From Variovorax sp. PAMC26660 (lineage in GTDB: Bacteria; Pseudomonadota; Gammaproteobacteria; Burkholderiales; Burkholderiaceae_C): DNA of 64,000 nucleotides. The position numbers and the translations under genes are program-made. Shown here one piece after another: positions 25,684 through 34,494 of this stretch. The stretch lies in contig NZ_CP060295.1 in the NCBI RefSeq assembly GCF_014302995.1, positions 4,641,501 through 4,705,500 on the forward strand. The letters run 5' to 3'. Position 1 is the stretch's first letter. Every line of letters begins with the position of its first letter. The notes below the pieces were generated by a model. It did not search any database and was not told the origin of the DNA. It worked only from the letters and a program-made list of their open reading frames with translations.

Positions 25684-26303
25684 CAGAAGCGAGGCATCAG
25701 GTAGATCACCTCGATGGCCTCGTAGATTGCGCCGACCAAAAGAGCCAGCGTCACCAGCACATAGAGTCGCGCAGTCGAAGACACGCCGGCCTTGTACCCG
25801 GCCCAGCGTGAGGCCCGTCCGTAGCGGCTCGGCCAGAGAAACATGCGGCCCTGGACGTAGGCCGAAAATGCGGCCAGCACATAGGCCTGCCCTTCGATCA
25901 GCAGCGTGAGCGAGTGTGGAATCAGCGTGGCACGGTCGGCGCCGATGGGCGAGAAGATGAAGCCCCACAACACCGCGCGGCAGAGCGTCACCAGCATGCC
26001 TGCGAATGGAATGACGAACGATGGCAGTGTTGTCTGGCACAGCGCAACAGCCAGGTTGACGGCGAACGTGAGGCCGATGGCCGTCAACAGATGCCCATTG
26101 CCATAGGCCTCCTTGACCACCGCCATGAGGCCCGGCTGCGAAAGCGACTGCGCCACGCCCAGGTTGGTGTGAGTTCGCAATTCCGGAATGAACGCCGCGG
26201 CAACCATGCCGATCAGCACGAGGCCATAGAAGACGACGTTGAGAACGATGTACGCCTTCTTGTGCTCTTTGATGATCGAGAAGGCTTCGTGCAAGAGGGC
26301 CAA
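25683..26303 (-). CDS. SpoIIM-like integral membrane protein
   Basis: A 206-residue protein with about five membrane segments, resembling the SpoIIM/DUF95 family (GNGHLLTAIGLTFAVNLAVA, then LCRAVLWGFIFSPIGADRA). In proteobacteria such proteins are of unknown role. It has no clear partner enzyme here; a coupled 72-residue membrane protein follows it. Two ACCG...CGGT elements lie in its upstream region at 26398-26428. Confidence 0.6.
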   Translation of the reverse strand: MALLHEAFSIIKEHKKAYIVLNVVFYGLVLIGMVAAAFIPELRTHTNLGVAQSLSQPGLMAVVKEAYGNGHLLTAIGLTFAVNLAVALCQTTLPSFVIPFAGMLVTLCRAVLWGFIFSPIGADRATLIPHSLTLLIEGQAYVLAAFSAYVQGRMFLWPSRYGRASRWAGYKAGVSSTARLYVLVTLALLVGAIYEAIEVIYLMPRF

Positions 26304-26397
26304 CGTGTGCTTCCTTGTCGCATGCAGTCGAGCGATCCAGCGTTGAGCCGATGAGTCGACCCACGCATTTCGCCGGTTTGGGGAATGCGATTATTCT

Positions 26398-26428
26398 ACC
26401 GATTCGGTTGGTTTGCAACCGTTTCGGT
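26398..26428. promoter_or_regulatory. overlapping palindromic operator cluster
   Basis: ACCGATTCGGT (26398-26408) and ACCGTTTCGGT (26418-26428) repeat 20 bases apart, and between them CGGTTG (26405-26410) pairs with CAACCG (26416-26421). They precede the SpoIIM-like gene by about 95 bases and resemble the site before the TetR gene. Proposed TetR binding region. Confidence 0.45.
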
Positions 26429-26531
26429 CTGGATGCGCAGCGGCGCGGCAAAACCCGGTGGCCTGAATCAGGCCACCGGCATGCATCCGGAAGAGGCGGC
26501 CTCGGCGACGCCGAAGAAGGCCGGCGGCCCT

Positions 26532-27389
26532 TCAAGCCGCGGGAAGAAACTTCCTGACATGCGCTGCGAATGCAGCCGTCAGTGCGCTGGGCTCGTCACG
26601 GTCGCAAGCGAGCGTGACCCCGACACTCGGCAAATCGGGGAGCCCGTGTTCCGACGTCAGGATCTGCAGGTCGTCGGGAACGGCTGTTCGCGTCAGCACG
26701 ATGACGGCCTGGCCGGACCGTGCCATGCCGACCAGGCCCGAGAGGCTGCTGCTTGCATAAGCGAGCCGGTAGGCGCGACCTGCGGCTTCCAGCGCCTGCT
26801 TCGGCAACAGATGGTCGAGCGCATCCGGCGAACCAAGGGCCAATGGCAACGGGTCGAGCAACGCAGCGGCACCGCCACGCTGCGCCACCCAGACCAGCGG
26901 CTCGTGCCGGATCACGTCGGCACCGATCGCTGTGCTTGCCACCGACACCAGCGCCAGGTCGACCGCATGCCGCGCCAGCAGCTCGTGCAGCCGGGGCGTT
27001 GGCGCGCACATCACTTCCAATTGCACTCCCGGGTGTAGGCTGGCAAAGCTTTGCAGCAGATATGGCAGGAACACGACCGCGTAGTCGTCGGGGCAACTGA
27101 AGCGCAGCACCCCGGACAGTTGCTTGCCGCGCAGCTCCGCCAAGGCTTCGTCGTGCTTGCGCAGCAGTTCCCCCGCGCGCACCAGGAGCCGTTCGCCGGT
27201 GGCAGTGAGCGTGACGCCTCGCCCGGTGCGATACAGCAGCGGTTGCTCGACGATGCCTTCGAGCTTCTGCATCTGCATACTGAGCGCCGACTGCGTGCGC
27301 CCCACGCGGACCGCCGCCTGGCCCAGCACGCCCGTCTCGGCAATGGCGACGAAGCTGCGAAGCAGGTCGATGTCCAGGGATTGGCTCAC
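26532..27389 (-). CDS. dgdR: LysR-type regulator of dialkylglycine decarboxylase
   Basis: A 285-residue LysR-family regulator: N-terminal winged helix-turn-helix (GVLGQAAVRVGRTQSALSMQ) followed by a two-lobed effector domain. It is divergent from the dialkylglycine decarboxylase gene with 96 bases between, the arrangement known for dgdR-dgdA in Burkholderia cepacia, so it most likely controls that gene. GTG at 27389 is taken as start because AGGAG lies 9 bases before it; the frame is open 10 more codons to a TTG. Confidence 0.8.
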   Translation of the reverse strand: MSQSLDIDLLRSFVAIAETGVLGQAAVRVGRTQSALSMQMQKLEGIVEQPLLYRTGRGVTLTATGERLLVRAGELLRKHDEALAELRGKQLSGVLRFSCPDDYAVVFLPYLLQSFASLHPGVQLEVMCAPTPRLHELLARHAVDLALVSVASTAIGADVIRHEPLVWVAQRGGAAALLDPLPLALGSPDALDHLLPKQALEAAGRAYRLAYASSSLSGLVGMARSGQAVIVLTRTAVPDDLQILTSEHGLPDLPSVGVTLACDRDEPSALTAAFAAHVRKFLPAA

Positions 27390-27470
27390 GGTATGAATTC
27401 TCCTGATACCTGAGTTCAAAACAATTCGCTTCTCGGCGCAGCCGTCGATGCGTAACGTGCTTCATTTTGA

Positions 27471-28811
<1,341 letters not shown>

Positions 28812-28870
28812 TCCATCACCCCGTCCGAACCCCCCAATGTTCACCGTAGTTAATTTTTAGGAAACGTTTG

Positions 28871-28888
28871 TTAATACTCGTGTATTAA
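28871..28888. promoter_or_regulatory. 18-bp palindrome, possible operator
   Basis: TTAATAC (28871-28877) and GTATTAA (28882-28888) are perfect arms around TCGT in an AT-rich patch, 43 bases before a small gene. The AT content stands out in this GC-rich genome and fits a promoter/operator. Binding protein unknown. Confidence 0.4.
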
Positions 28889-28930
28889 TTCCTGGGTTCA
28901 GCGAGCCAGCCGGCTTAACCTCGCTGCATC

Positions 28931-29161
28931 ATGCAAGCACCTTCACACGTTTTTGAACTGCCCGAGGGCTGGACCGCGGATTTCGAGATCGTTCGCACGC
29001 TTCACGGCTCGTACGCCGGGGTTGCCAAGTTGAGCCTGCGCGGCGTCCAGAAATGCGCGCTCGTGATCACGCAGCAGCTGACGTGGGACGGTGCCTTCGA
29101 GCGCGCGCGTATCCGGGCCTTCCACTTTGTCAAAGAGTGGGTTTCCGGACCTCGGGGCTGA
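28931..29161 (+). CDS. hypothetical small protein
   Basis: A 76-residue soluble protein with a well-formed, protein-like sequence (FELPEGWTADFEIVRTLHG) but no family I recognise. It follows an AT-rich palindrome that may contain its promoter. The cluster of two small genes here separates dgdA from the roadblock/GTPase module. Confidence 0.5.
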   Translation: MQAPSHVFELPEGWTADFEIVRTLHGSYAGVAKLSLRGVQKCALVITQQLTWDGAFERARIRAFHFVKEWVSGPRG

Positions 29162-29302
29162 TCAAAATGCGCTGGGTCTTTCGCCAACCTCCGGCGCAAG
29201 GCACCCGGCATCGCTTCTGTTGAAAAACAGCGCAAGCCTGGCGTGCCTGTCCCGACAAGACATGGCCGTGCCCGGGGTGCGCGACATGGACACCAATCCA
29301 AC

Positions 29303-29542
29303 ATGGGGAAGACCGAGGTTCTGGCGACAGCGATCGACATGGCGCGTGCCGGGCTCGGCTTCACGCCCACGGATGCGCTCGCCTGCATCGCGGATCTGAT
29401 CGATCAGGAAGATGCAGAAAGCGCGTCCTACGACAGCAACGTGGAGAGGCTGCTGCGCCTGGGTGCCTGCATCTGGACCTTGAGGCGTGGCATGTTCGCG
29501 CCGGCCGCGGCCGAGATCGCCGCCGAAAAGCCGTCGAGATAG
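29303..29542 (+). CDS. hypothetical small helical protein
   Basis: Seventy-nine residues, helical and acidic (MGKTEVLATAIDMARAGLGF, then ACIADLIDQEDAESASYD). The frame is open upstream, but the ATG at 29303 (MGKTEV) gives the most protein-like start; the upstream part is arginine-rich shadow sequence. Not recognised. It converges on the roadblock gene. Confidence 0.45.
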   Translation: MGKTEVLATAIDMARAGLGFTPTDALACIADLIDQEDAESASYDSNVERLLRLGACIWTLRRGMFAPAAAEIAAEKPSR

Positions 29543-29624
29543 CCGTTCGATCCAGCGCGATCCTGCGCACCGTGCAGGCACGAAAAGCCGCCTCGCGGGC
29601 GGCTTCGAATCGATAAATCGAACC

Positions 29625-29984
29625 TCAAACAACGAGAGCTTGCTCGATGTCCTGCACCTTGCGGCGCGACAGCGCAAGGTTGGCGCGTGCCTTGTCGAGC
29701 ACCATGTAGACGAACAGGCCTTCCTTCTTCGCAACCGGGCGGATGATGTGGTACTGCTTTCCCAGCGTGATCAGGATGTCGTCGATCTGGTCGTTGAGGT
29801 TCAGCGATTTCATGGTCGCGAGCTTGGCGCGCACGACCTCTGTATTGCCCGCCGCCGCGAGTTCGATGTCGACGCCCGAGCCGACGCTGCCCAGCACCAT
29901 GCCGCTGGAGCTGTCGACCACCGCGGCGGTCAGTGCACCGTCGATGCTCTGCAGTTGGGCGAGGGAGTCGTTCAAATTAGCCAT
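29625..29984 (-). CDS. roadblock/LC7 domain protein
   Basis: A 119-residue single-domain protein of the roadblock/LC7 type (the MglB/longin-like group that regulates small GTPases): LQSIDGALTAAVVDSSSGMV beta-strand entry, EVVRAKLATMKSLNL helix, DILITLGKQYHIIRPV strands. Such dimers serve as GTPase-activating or scaffold partners. It is 100 bases downstream of a second roadblock gene, and together with the GTPase upstream it forms a module. Function of the module is not known. Confidence 0.75.
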   Translation of the reverse strand: MANLNDSLAQLQSIDGALTAAVVDSSSGMVLGSVGSGVDIELAAAGNTEVVRAKLATMKSLNLNDQIDDILITLGKQYHIIRPVAKKEGLFVYMVLDKARANLALSRRKVQDIEQALVV

Positions 29985-30083
29985 GTAGCAGTCCGATCTG
30001 TTTGAGAAAAATTTCGTTGGCAGAAAAAAGTCCGCAGCCCGGCCTAACGAGCGATGCTGCGGACATATATAGGGGTGTGCGAA

Positions 30084-30482
30084 TCAGTCGATCTTGCGCA
30101 GCGCGGAGACGACCTCGCCCATGGTCCACAGGGCGCGGCCGAGGGTGGCGTCGGGCCCCAGAACAAAGCACAGCAGGCTCGGGAACGCCGCGGGCACGGG
30201 CTGCACGGCCACGGTGCCTTGTTCCGCGTCGAACACGAGGCGGCGGCAATCGGTGAAGGCGAGTTCGCCGCCCACGGCGCGTGCCATGGCCATCAGCGAA
30301 CTGGTCATGGCCGCGAGCTTGGCGATGTTCAGGCTGCTGCGCTGAAGCTGTGCGATCTCGAAGCCGTCGGGCGTGACCACCAGGGCAGTGCGCAGGCCGG
30401 CCAGCGGCGCGGCCAGGTCATCGAGCGCTGTTTGCGCGCCCAGCACGACGTGCGCGGGCAACAGGGGAGAGCGGAACTTCAA
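30084..30482 (-). CDS. roadblock/LC7-like protein, GTPase partner
   Basis: A 132-residue protein with roadblock/LC7 fold signs: TALDDLAAPLAGLRTALVVT, then IAKLAAMTSSLMAMARAVGG, the helix that follows the first strands in this family. Its TTG start overlaps the stop of the GTPase gene by 4 bases (TTGA), so the two are translationally coupled. In Streptomyces conservons and in MglAB systems, a roadblock protein adjacent to a small GTPase acts on it. Confidence 0.72.
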   Translation of the reverse strand: MKFRSPLLPAHVVLGAQTALDDLAAPLAGLRTALVVTPDGFEIAQLQRSSLNIAKLAAMTSSLMAMARAVGGELAFTDCRRLVFDAEQGTVAVQPVPAAFPSLLCFVLGPDATLGRALWTMGEVVSALRKID

Positions 30483-31018
30483 GCGATTTCATCCTTGAGA
30501 GAGAGCATCGAGGCCAGCACCTGGAGCATGTCGAGCATTTGTTGCCGGTCTCTGACATCGGCCTGGAGCACCGGCACGAGACCGGCGCCTTTTTGCATCA
30601 GCGATGCCGCGAAGGCGTCGATCTGCGCATGGGTGGCGGGCCGGGACACCAGCACTGCGGCCATCGGCGATGACGGGCTGCTGGCCACTTCGGCCAGCAG
30701 TCGAGCGGTTTCGGCCACGGCATCGGGTTCATGCAGGTCGGTCATGACGAACACGCCCACCGAGGACGACAGCACCCATTGCCGGACGAAGTTGAAGCGC
30801 TCCTGGCCGGGGCAGCCGTAGATCTGCAGCTTGTCGCCATCGCCCAGATCCACTTCGCCGAAGTCGGCGCCAACGGTCGTCGTCGCCTTGGCGTGCGTGG
30901 CGGTGTCGAGGTTCGGCACATCGCAATCGACCGCGAGGTTGCCGCACACAGTGCGGATGGCGGTCGTCTTCCCGATGCCCATGGGCCCCATGAGCGCAAC
31001 ACGCAGGTGGACCGACAT
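30479..31018 (-). CDS. small Arf/MglA-like GTPase
   Basis: A 179-residue G-domain protein. The P-loop is ALMGPMGIGKTTAI; G3 is YGCPGQERFNF, where the usual D of DxxG is replaced by Cys and a Gln follows as in Arf/Rag/CvnD-like GTPases; the NKxD motif is absent, replaced by VSRPATH. This is the pattern of the bacterial GTPases paired with roadblock proteins. Start at 31018 overlaps the upstream stop (TGATG). It probably cycles nucleotide under control of the roadblock partners, but no output is evident. Confidence 0.75.
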   Translation of the reverse strand: MSVHLRVALMGPMGIGKTTAIRTVCGNLAVDCDVPNLDTATHAKATTTVGADFGEVDLGDGDKLQIYGCPGQERFNFVRQWVLSSSVGVFVMTDLHEPDAVAETARLLAEVASSPSSPMAAVLVSRPATHAQIDAFAASLMQKGAGLVPVLQADVRDRQQMLDMLQVLASMLSLKDEIA

Positions 31019-31710
31019 CAGCGGCCCCCGGCCTCGGGGCGGCCTTGCCGCAACCAGCGGGAGAGTTTCGAGAAGAAGCCGCCGCGCCGATCGGTGCTCG
31101 ATGCAGCCTGGCTGGCCGGCCGGCGGATCGCCGCACTCGTCAGGCTCAGCACGTCCAGGCGCTTGAGTTCGGTCAGCAGGTCGTGGGCCTGCCAGCTCAG
31201 CAATCCGCTGTGGTTGCACAGGCGCTCCATCGACATCGGCTCGCGCGTCAGCAACGCCATCGCGCGGACATAGCCGGGCGCCGACAAGTCGGCAGAAAGC
31301 GTGACCCACCGGCGCAGTTGGTAGCTCGACGATGGCAGTTCGACTTCCTGTGCGCGTTGTTGCACGTGCTTCTGGCTGCGCACTTCGAGCAGCCACACGG
31401 CGGCGCGATCGAGCGTGTCAAGCAACTGACCGACCGTGAAGTCAGGCATCAACTGAAAACGCCGGGTGGCGTTGGTGGCCGCTGGTTGGGTGGGGGCGAC
31501 GGCAGCGCCCACGAACACCGTGCAGGAAGATCCTTCGGTCGACAGATCCTGCAGATCGCTGTCGCAGATCACGACTTCCGCGCGGGGCAAGGGAGCTTCC
31601 TGCCATGCCAGAACCGACTTGCGTTCGGCCACCGAGAACAGGGTCTGGAAGCGTTCTCGCACTGCGGGGGACAGCAATGCTGCATTGAAGGTAGCCGTGT
31701 GCGAACGCAT
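31018..31710 (-). CDS. hypothetical protein heading GTPase module
   Basis: A 230-residue protein with two parts. Residues about 1-115 look like a degenerate receiver-like alpha/beta domain (AEVVICDSDLQDLSTEGSSC, TVFVGAAVAPTQ, VGQLLDTLDRAAVWL). Residues about 135-195 resemble a winged helix (YVRAMALLTREPMSMERLCN, LLSWQAHDLLTELKRLDVL). The C-terminal 30 residues are basic. It is the first gene of the module and overlaps the GTPase gene by one base. I suggest that it senses a signal or binds DNA for the module; this is inference only. Confidence 0.6.
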   Translation of the reverse strand: MRSHTATFNAALLSPAVRERFQTLFSVAERKSVLAWQEAPLPRAEVVICDSDLQDLSTEGSSCTVFVGAAVAPTQPAATNATRRFQLMPDFTVGQLLDTLDRAAVWLLEVRSQKHVQQRAQEVELPSSSYQLRRWVTLSADLSAPGYVRAMALLTREPMSMERLCNHSGLLSWQAHDLLTELKRLDVLSLTSAAIRRPASQAASSTDRRGGFFSKLSRWLRQGRPEAGGR

Positions 31711-32043
31711 GGTGTGACGGGACGTTCCGACAGTTCGGAGCGCTATCGCGTCTCTTCGCCTCAGATGGTGTCAAATTGAAAACAAAAGTAGTTTATGGGG
31801 TAAATACTTAGCTTTTGTATCCACTGCATACAGTTGGGGCGCGCCTGAGCGGCAGTAATTCACAAACTGCGGAAATGCTTGGGTGCGGGGTGTTTGCCTT
31901 GGCGGTCGTCGGGCGGCCGAAGGCGGCGTCACACTGGGCGTGCGCGCACAGGTCCCGCGTTAGTCAGCGGGGCTGTAGATTTGTCTTGGGGGGATGCGCT
32001 GCAGGGGGCATCCCGGTTGCCGTTCAGGAATGAACGGCGTCAG
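31711..32043. other. intergenic region upstream of GTPase module
   Basis: About 330 bases without a supported gene. The first 110 are AT-rich (around 31760-31820) and probably hold the promoter of the minus-strand GTPase module. The rest, up to the stop of the small lipoprotein gene, shows no recognisable element. Confidence 0.5.
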
Positions 32044-32247
32044 TCAGTTGCACTGAAACAGGACGCCTTGTTCCGCGGGTGCCTTGCCCAGCCATCGGGG
32101 CGTCAAGCTCCTCGCGTCGCAGTAGTCCGCAGCCTGGACGTACGTCACGGCGCGCAGGACGCCTTCGCGAACCTGTGTGATCTCGTTGGGAGCGGTCGAG
32201 CAGCCAGTGATGACCAAAGCGAGCGGAAGCAGTGCGTGCCAATTCAT
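32044..32247 (-). CDS. small predicted lipoprotein
   Basis: A 67-residue protein with a short signal sequence and lipobox (LALVITGC, Cys about residue 16) and a mature chain of 50 residues holding two further cysteines. Not recognised as a family. It follows a 91-residue gene on the same strand with a 9-base gap and could share its SOS-box promoter. Confidence 0.5.
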   Translation of the reverse strand: MNWHALLPLALVITGCSTAPNEITQVREGVLRAVTYVQAADYCDARSLTPRWLGKAPAEQGVLFQCN

Positions 32248-32256
32248 CGGGCCATT

Positions 32257-32532
32257 CTAAGACGCGGTGCTGGCCGGGCGCGGTTCGCGGCCGGGATAGA
32301 GGTATCTGGCGTAGCTGCCGGACTGGCCGAACATCTGCTGCGCCAGCTTCACCGGGTCGTCGCCTTTGTGCTTCTCGTAGAGCACCGGTCCCCAGATGAT
32401 GAAGCCGTCGATGCTGAGGCTTTGAGGAACTGGCTCGATGGCCTTCCAGGCATGCGCGAATCTGGAAATCCAGGCCAGGGCTTCTGTCAGCGCGTGGTTG
32501 GGAGAGTTGACTGTTTCTTGGTTCATGGACAT
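32257..32532 (-). CDS. hypothetical protein, ancestral SOS-box neighbour
   Basis: A 91-residue soluble protein (LTEALAWISRFAHAWKAIEP, then GFIIWGPVLYEKHKGDDPVK) with a good ribosome binding site (AAGGATG) before a double start (MSMN). I do not recognise the family. Its upstream region ended in a SOS box that an IS1595 element has since split at 32567/33977, so its damage-controlled expression is probably changed. Confidence 0.5.
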   Translation of the reverse strand: MSMNQETVNSPNHALTEALAWISRFAHAWKAIEPVPQSLSIDGFIIWGPVLYEKHKGDDPVKLAQQMFGQSGSYARYLYPGREPRPASTAS

Positions 32533-32555
32533 GACGACATCCTTGGGCGAAAAGA

Positions 32556-32567
32556 CTGTACAAATAT
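32556..32567. promoter_or_regulatory. left half of a split SOS (LexA) box
   Basis: CTGT (32556-32559) plus the target duplication ACAAATAT (32560-32567). Removing the IS joins it to ACAG at 33985-33988, giving CTGTACAAATATACAG, a perfect CTGT-N8-ACAG LexA box. In the present state the box is broken on both sides. Confidence 0.75.
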
Positions 32568-32627
32568 AAGGGGTATCCTTTTAGCTCCAGTGATGCAGAG
32601 TACTGGATGGACGTACAGATATTAGCG
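32568..32627 (+). repeat. IS terminal inverted repeat, left
   Basis: Matches the right repeat at 33915-33976 in inverted orientation, with mismatches and a 2-base length difference around positions 24-33. The inner part repeats the first codons of the transposase, so the right copy carries the transposase start. Confidence 0.9.
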
Positions 32628-32711
32628 ATGTTTACAGGGACGCGCTACTCTCAGATCCCAGCGGCTCAAACGGCCATTCGATGGAAACCTTGATGCAAAC
32701 ATCTACTGCCG

Positions 32712-32966
32712 ATGGCAATTGTTGAAATCACCGGATGGCGACCTGGTTTTCTGAAGGTCTCTTGCACGACGACCTTGCGAGCCGCAACGGGCCTGGGATT
32801 GGCCGACGCCAAGGCCGTTACCGATGGAGTGCTGCGCGATGAACCTCAGAGAGTCCAAGTTCCCGATGCGGAAGCGCATCGGCTTGTGCTCTCTCTTCGG
32901 GAGCTGGGAGCATCAGCAGAGGTTATCGAAGGAAATGGCGACTCGACGTCGCATGGGCTCTTATGA
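32712..32966 (+). CDS. IS passenger: ribosomal L7/L12 C-terminal-like protein
   Basis: Eighty-four residues resembling the C-terminal domain of ribosomal protein L7/L12: FLKVSCTTTLRAATGLGLAD, AKAVTDGVL and the closing LVLSLRELGASAEVIE (compare the K-IRE-TGLGL-EAK-LV and L-EAGA-VE pattern of that domain). It lacks the N-terminal dimerisation domain and hinge, so it is not the ribosomal stalk protein. It lies between the left repeat and the transposase and ends 6 bases into the transposase stop. IS1595 elements are known to carry passengers, but I do not know the role of this one. Confidence 0.65.
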   Translation: MAIVEITGWRPGFLKVSCTTTLRAATGLGLADAKAVTDGVLRDEPQRVQVPDAEAHRLVLSLRELGASAEVIEGNGDSTSHGLL

Positions 32967-33935
32967 GTCGCTCGACTGAATCACATCCGCGTAGGTTACG
33001 GGAGCCGTGACCACGGCCTGCTGGAGCAGCCGATAGAACAGCATGCCGCGTGAGCCCGAGGTTCGGCGGTTGAAGCGAAAGACGAACTCGTCGAGATAGG
33101 CATCCAAGTGTTCGGGCTGCACCGAACCGTGGTGTGTTCCCAGAATCCAGCGCTTCACCAAGGCCGCCACGCGGTGAACACCGGCCATCGACACATGAGC
33201 CGGCACCTCCGAGCCGAGCATCACCGTGCGCTGGTGGTCGTAGCCCAAATCCTTCAGCGGCTTGTAGGCACCCGCACCATCGGTGCGCACCTGGGCGCCG
33301 GGCTCGATGCTCTCTTGGACGAACGGGATCAGGTACTGCGCCGAAGCCTTGGGAATGCGACGCAGCCGAATGCGGCCAAACCCCTTGGGCTCCAGCAGTT
33401 CGACGGCCACGGCGACCAGCAGCTTCGAGGTGCTGCGCTTGCGGCCGGTCTTGACAGGCGGGTCCTCGCGGTCGGTCAGCGCCATATAGGTCTCGTCGAC
33501 CTCGATCACGCCCTTGAGCTGATCCCGGTCGGGGCGAACCATGGCGCGGCGGAACCGGTGCAGCATCGTCCAGGCGGTCTGGTAGCTGCCCAGGCCGAGC
33601 ACGCGCTGCAGGCCCAAGGCGCTGACGCCTTGCTTCTGGTTTGTCAGATACCAGGCCGCAGCCAGCCACACGCGCAGCGGCGTGCGAGTCTTGTCGAAGA
33701 TGGTGCCGGCAGTAACGGTGGTCTGGTGCTGACAGCCACGGCACATCAGGCGGGTACGGCTGGCGCGATATGCCTCGCCAATGCTTCCGCACTTCGGGCA
33801 GATAAATCCATCACCCCAGCGCAGCCGCTCCAAGTAGGCGAGGCAGTCGTCCTCGGTGGAAAACCAGTCGAGGAATTCGTTCCAGGTCTGGGGGTAGTCC
33901 TTGCCCGCTGTCGGCGCTAATATCTGTACGTCCAT
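32961..33935 (-). CDS. IS1595-family (ISXO2-like) transposase
   Basis: A 324-residue transposase. The N-terminal zinc ribbon has two CxxC pairs (CPKCGSIGEAY, MCRGCQHQ), followed by a helical DNA-binding region and an ISXO2-like catalytic domain with GVIEVDETYM (first Asp), RTDGAGAYK (second Asp) and the basic/His-rich end GTHHGSVQPEHLDAYLDEF. The start codon lies inside the right terminal repeat. Length and motifs suggest an active enzyme. Confidence 0.92.
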   Translation of the reverse strand: MDVQILAPTAGKDYPQTWNEFLDWFSTEDDCLAYLERLRWGDGFICPKCGSIGEAYRASRTRLMCRGCQHQTTVTAGTIFDKTRTPLRVWLAAAWYLTNQKQGVSALGLQRVLGLGSYQTAWTMLHRFRRAMVRPDRDQLKGVIEVDETYMALTDREDPPVKTGRKRSTSKLLVAVAVELLEPKGFGRIRLRRIPKASAQYLIPFVQESIEPGAQVRTDGAGAYKPLKDLGYDHQRTVMLGSEVPAHVSMAGVHRVAALVKRWILGTHHGSVQPEHLDAYLDEFVFRFNRRTSGSRGMLFYRLLQQAVVTAPVTYADVIQSSDS

Positions 33936-33976
33936 CCAGTAGTTCTGTGATTGCTGGAGCTAAAAGGATACCCCTT
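33915..33976 (-). repeat. IS terminal inverted repeat, right
   Basis: Inverted partner of 32568-32627; contains the first codons of the transposase (from 33935). Confidence 0.9.
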
Positions 33977-34000
33977 ACAAATATACAGTAAACTGTGCGC

Positions 34001-34294
34001 ATGGAACACATGCCCGCCACCCTCTGGATTGCTGTTTGCGCACATCGCCTGCAGCAGCAGTGGCACACCGTGGACTTCCTCGAACTGGAGGAGCTCGCGC
34101 GCGAGTTGTGGCGCGATGCACAACTGCGGGCGATGCTGCCCGATGAGGCTGCAGCGCACTGGCTTCGTCCCATCACCGAAATGTCGAGCGCCCCTGTCGA
34201 CCGATTCGACCTTTCACCGGTGTTCGCACCGATTCCCGGTTTCTCCTTGACGGGTCAACCGTCCCCCGCTGGTCAATCTGTGCGGGGTCCTTGA
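34001..34294 (+). CDS. hypothetical protein, ancestral SOS-box neighbour
   Basis: A 97-residue soluble protein (PATLWIAVCAHRLQQQWHTV, then LEELARELWRDAQLRAMLPD). Not recognised. The ATG at 34001 lies 12 bases after the right half of the split SOS box, so before the IS insertion it would have been LexA-repressed and damage-inducible. A strong terminator follows 24 bases after the stop, so it is a single-gene unit. Confidence 0.5.
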   Translation: MEHMPATLWIAVCAHRLQQQWHTVDFLELEELARELWRDAQLRAMLPDEAAAHWLRPITEMSSAPVDRFDLSPVFAPIPGFSLTGQPSPAGQSVRGP

Positions 34295-34317
34295 TGCATG
34301 CCAGCAGCAAGGATTTC

Positions 34318-34347
34318 AAGCCCAGCCTCGCGGCTGGGCTTTTTTTA
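34318..34347 (+). terminator. rho-independent terminator
   Basis: AAGCCCAGCC pairs with GGCTGGGCTT around a TCGC loop, followed by seven T. Confidence 0.9.
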
Positions 34348-34494
34348 TGCCGCGATTCGACCGTGCCCCACGGCCCGGGAGTCGCTTTTTTTTGCGCGAC
34401 CGCGAGGCTATAGTCGGCGGGCGCTGTCGCATCGCTCCATTTCCGCCAGGAACACAAGGCGCCGCAGCCTGCTTCGATCCCACAAAGGATGCTC

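Larger units (their letters stand above)
32568..33976. mobile_element. IS1595-family insertion sequence with passenger gene
   Basis: A 1409-bp element bounded by terminal inverted repeats of about 60 bases that both begin AAGGGGTATCCTTTTAGCTC, and flanked by an 8-bp direct repeat ACAAATAT (32560-32567 and 33977-33984). The 8-bp duplication and the ISXO2-like transposase fit IS1595. It carries the transposase on the minus strand and a small L7/L12-like gene on the plus strand, overlapping convergently by 6 bases. Both ends and the transposase look intact, so it may still be active. Confidence 0.92.

Noticed and set aside
32712..32966. Reading the IS passenger as a true ribosomal L7/L12 protein
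   Set aside because: The N-terminal dimerisation domain and hinge are missing, and it lies within a mobile element, so it cannot be the cell's stalk protein.
33108..33920. 270-residue plus-strand frame inside the IS
   Set aside because: Antisense of the transposase with no start signal or domain.
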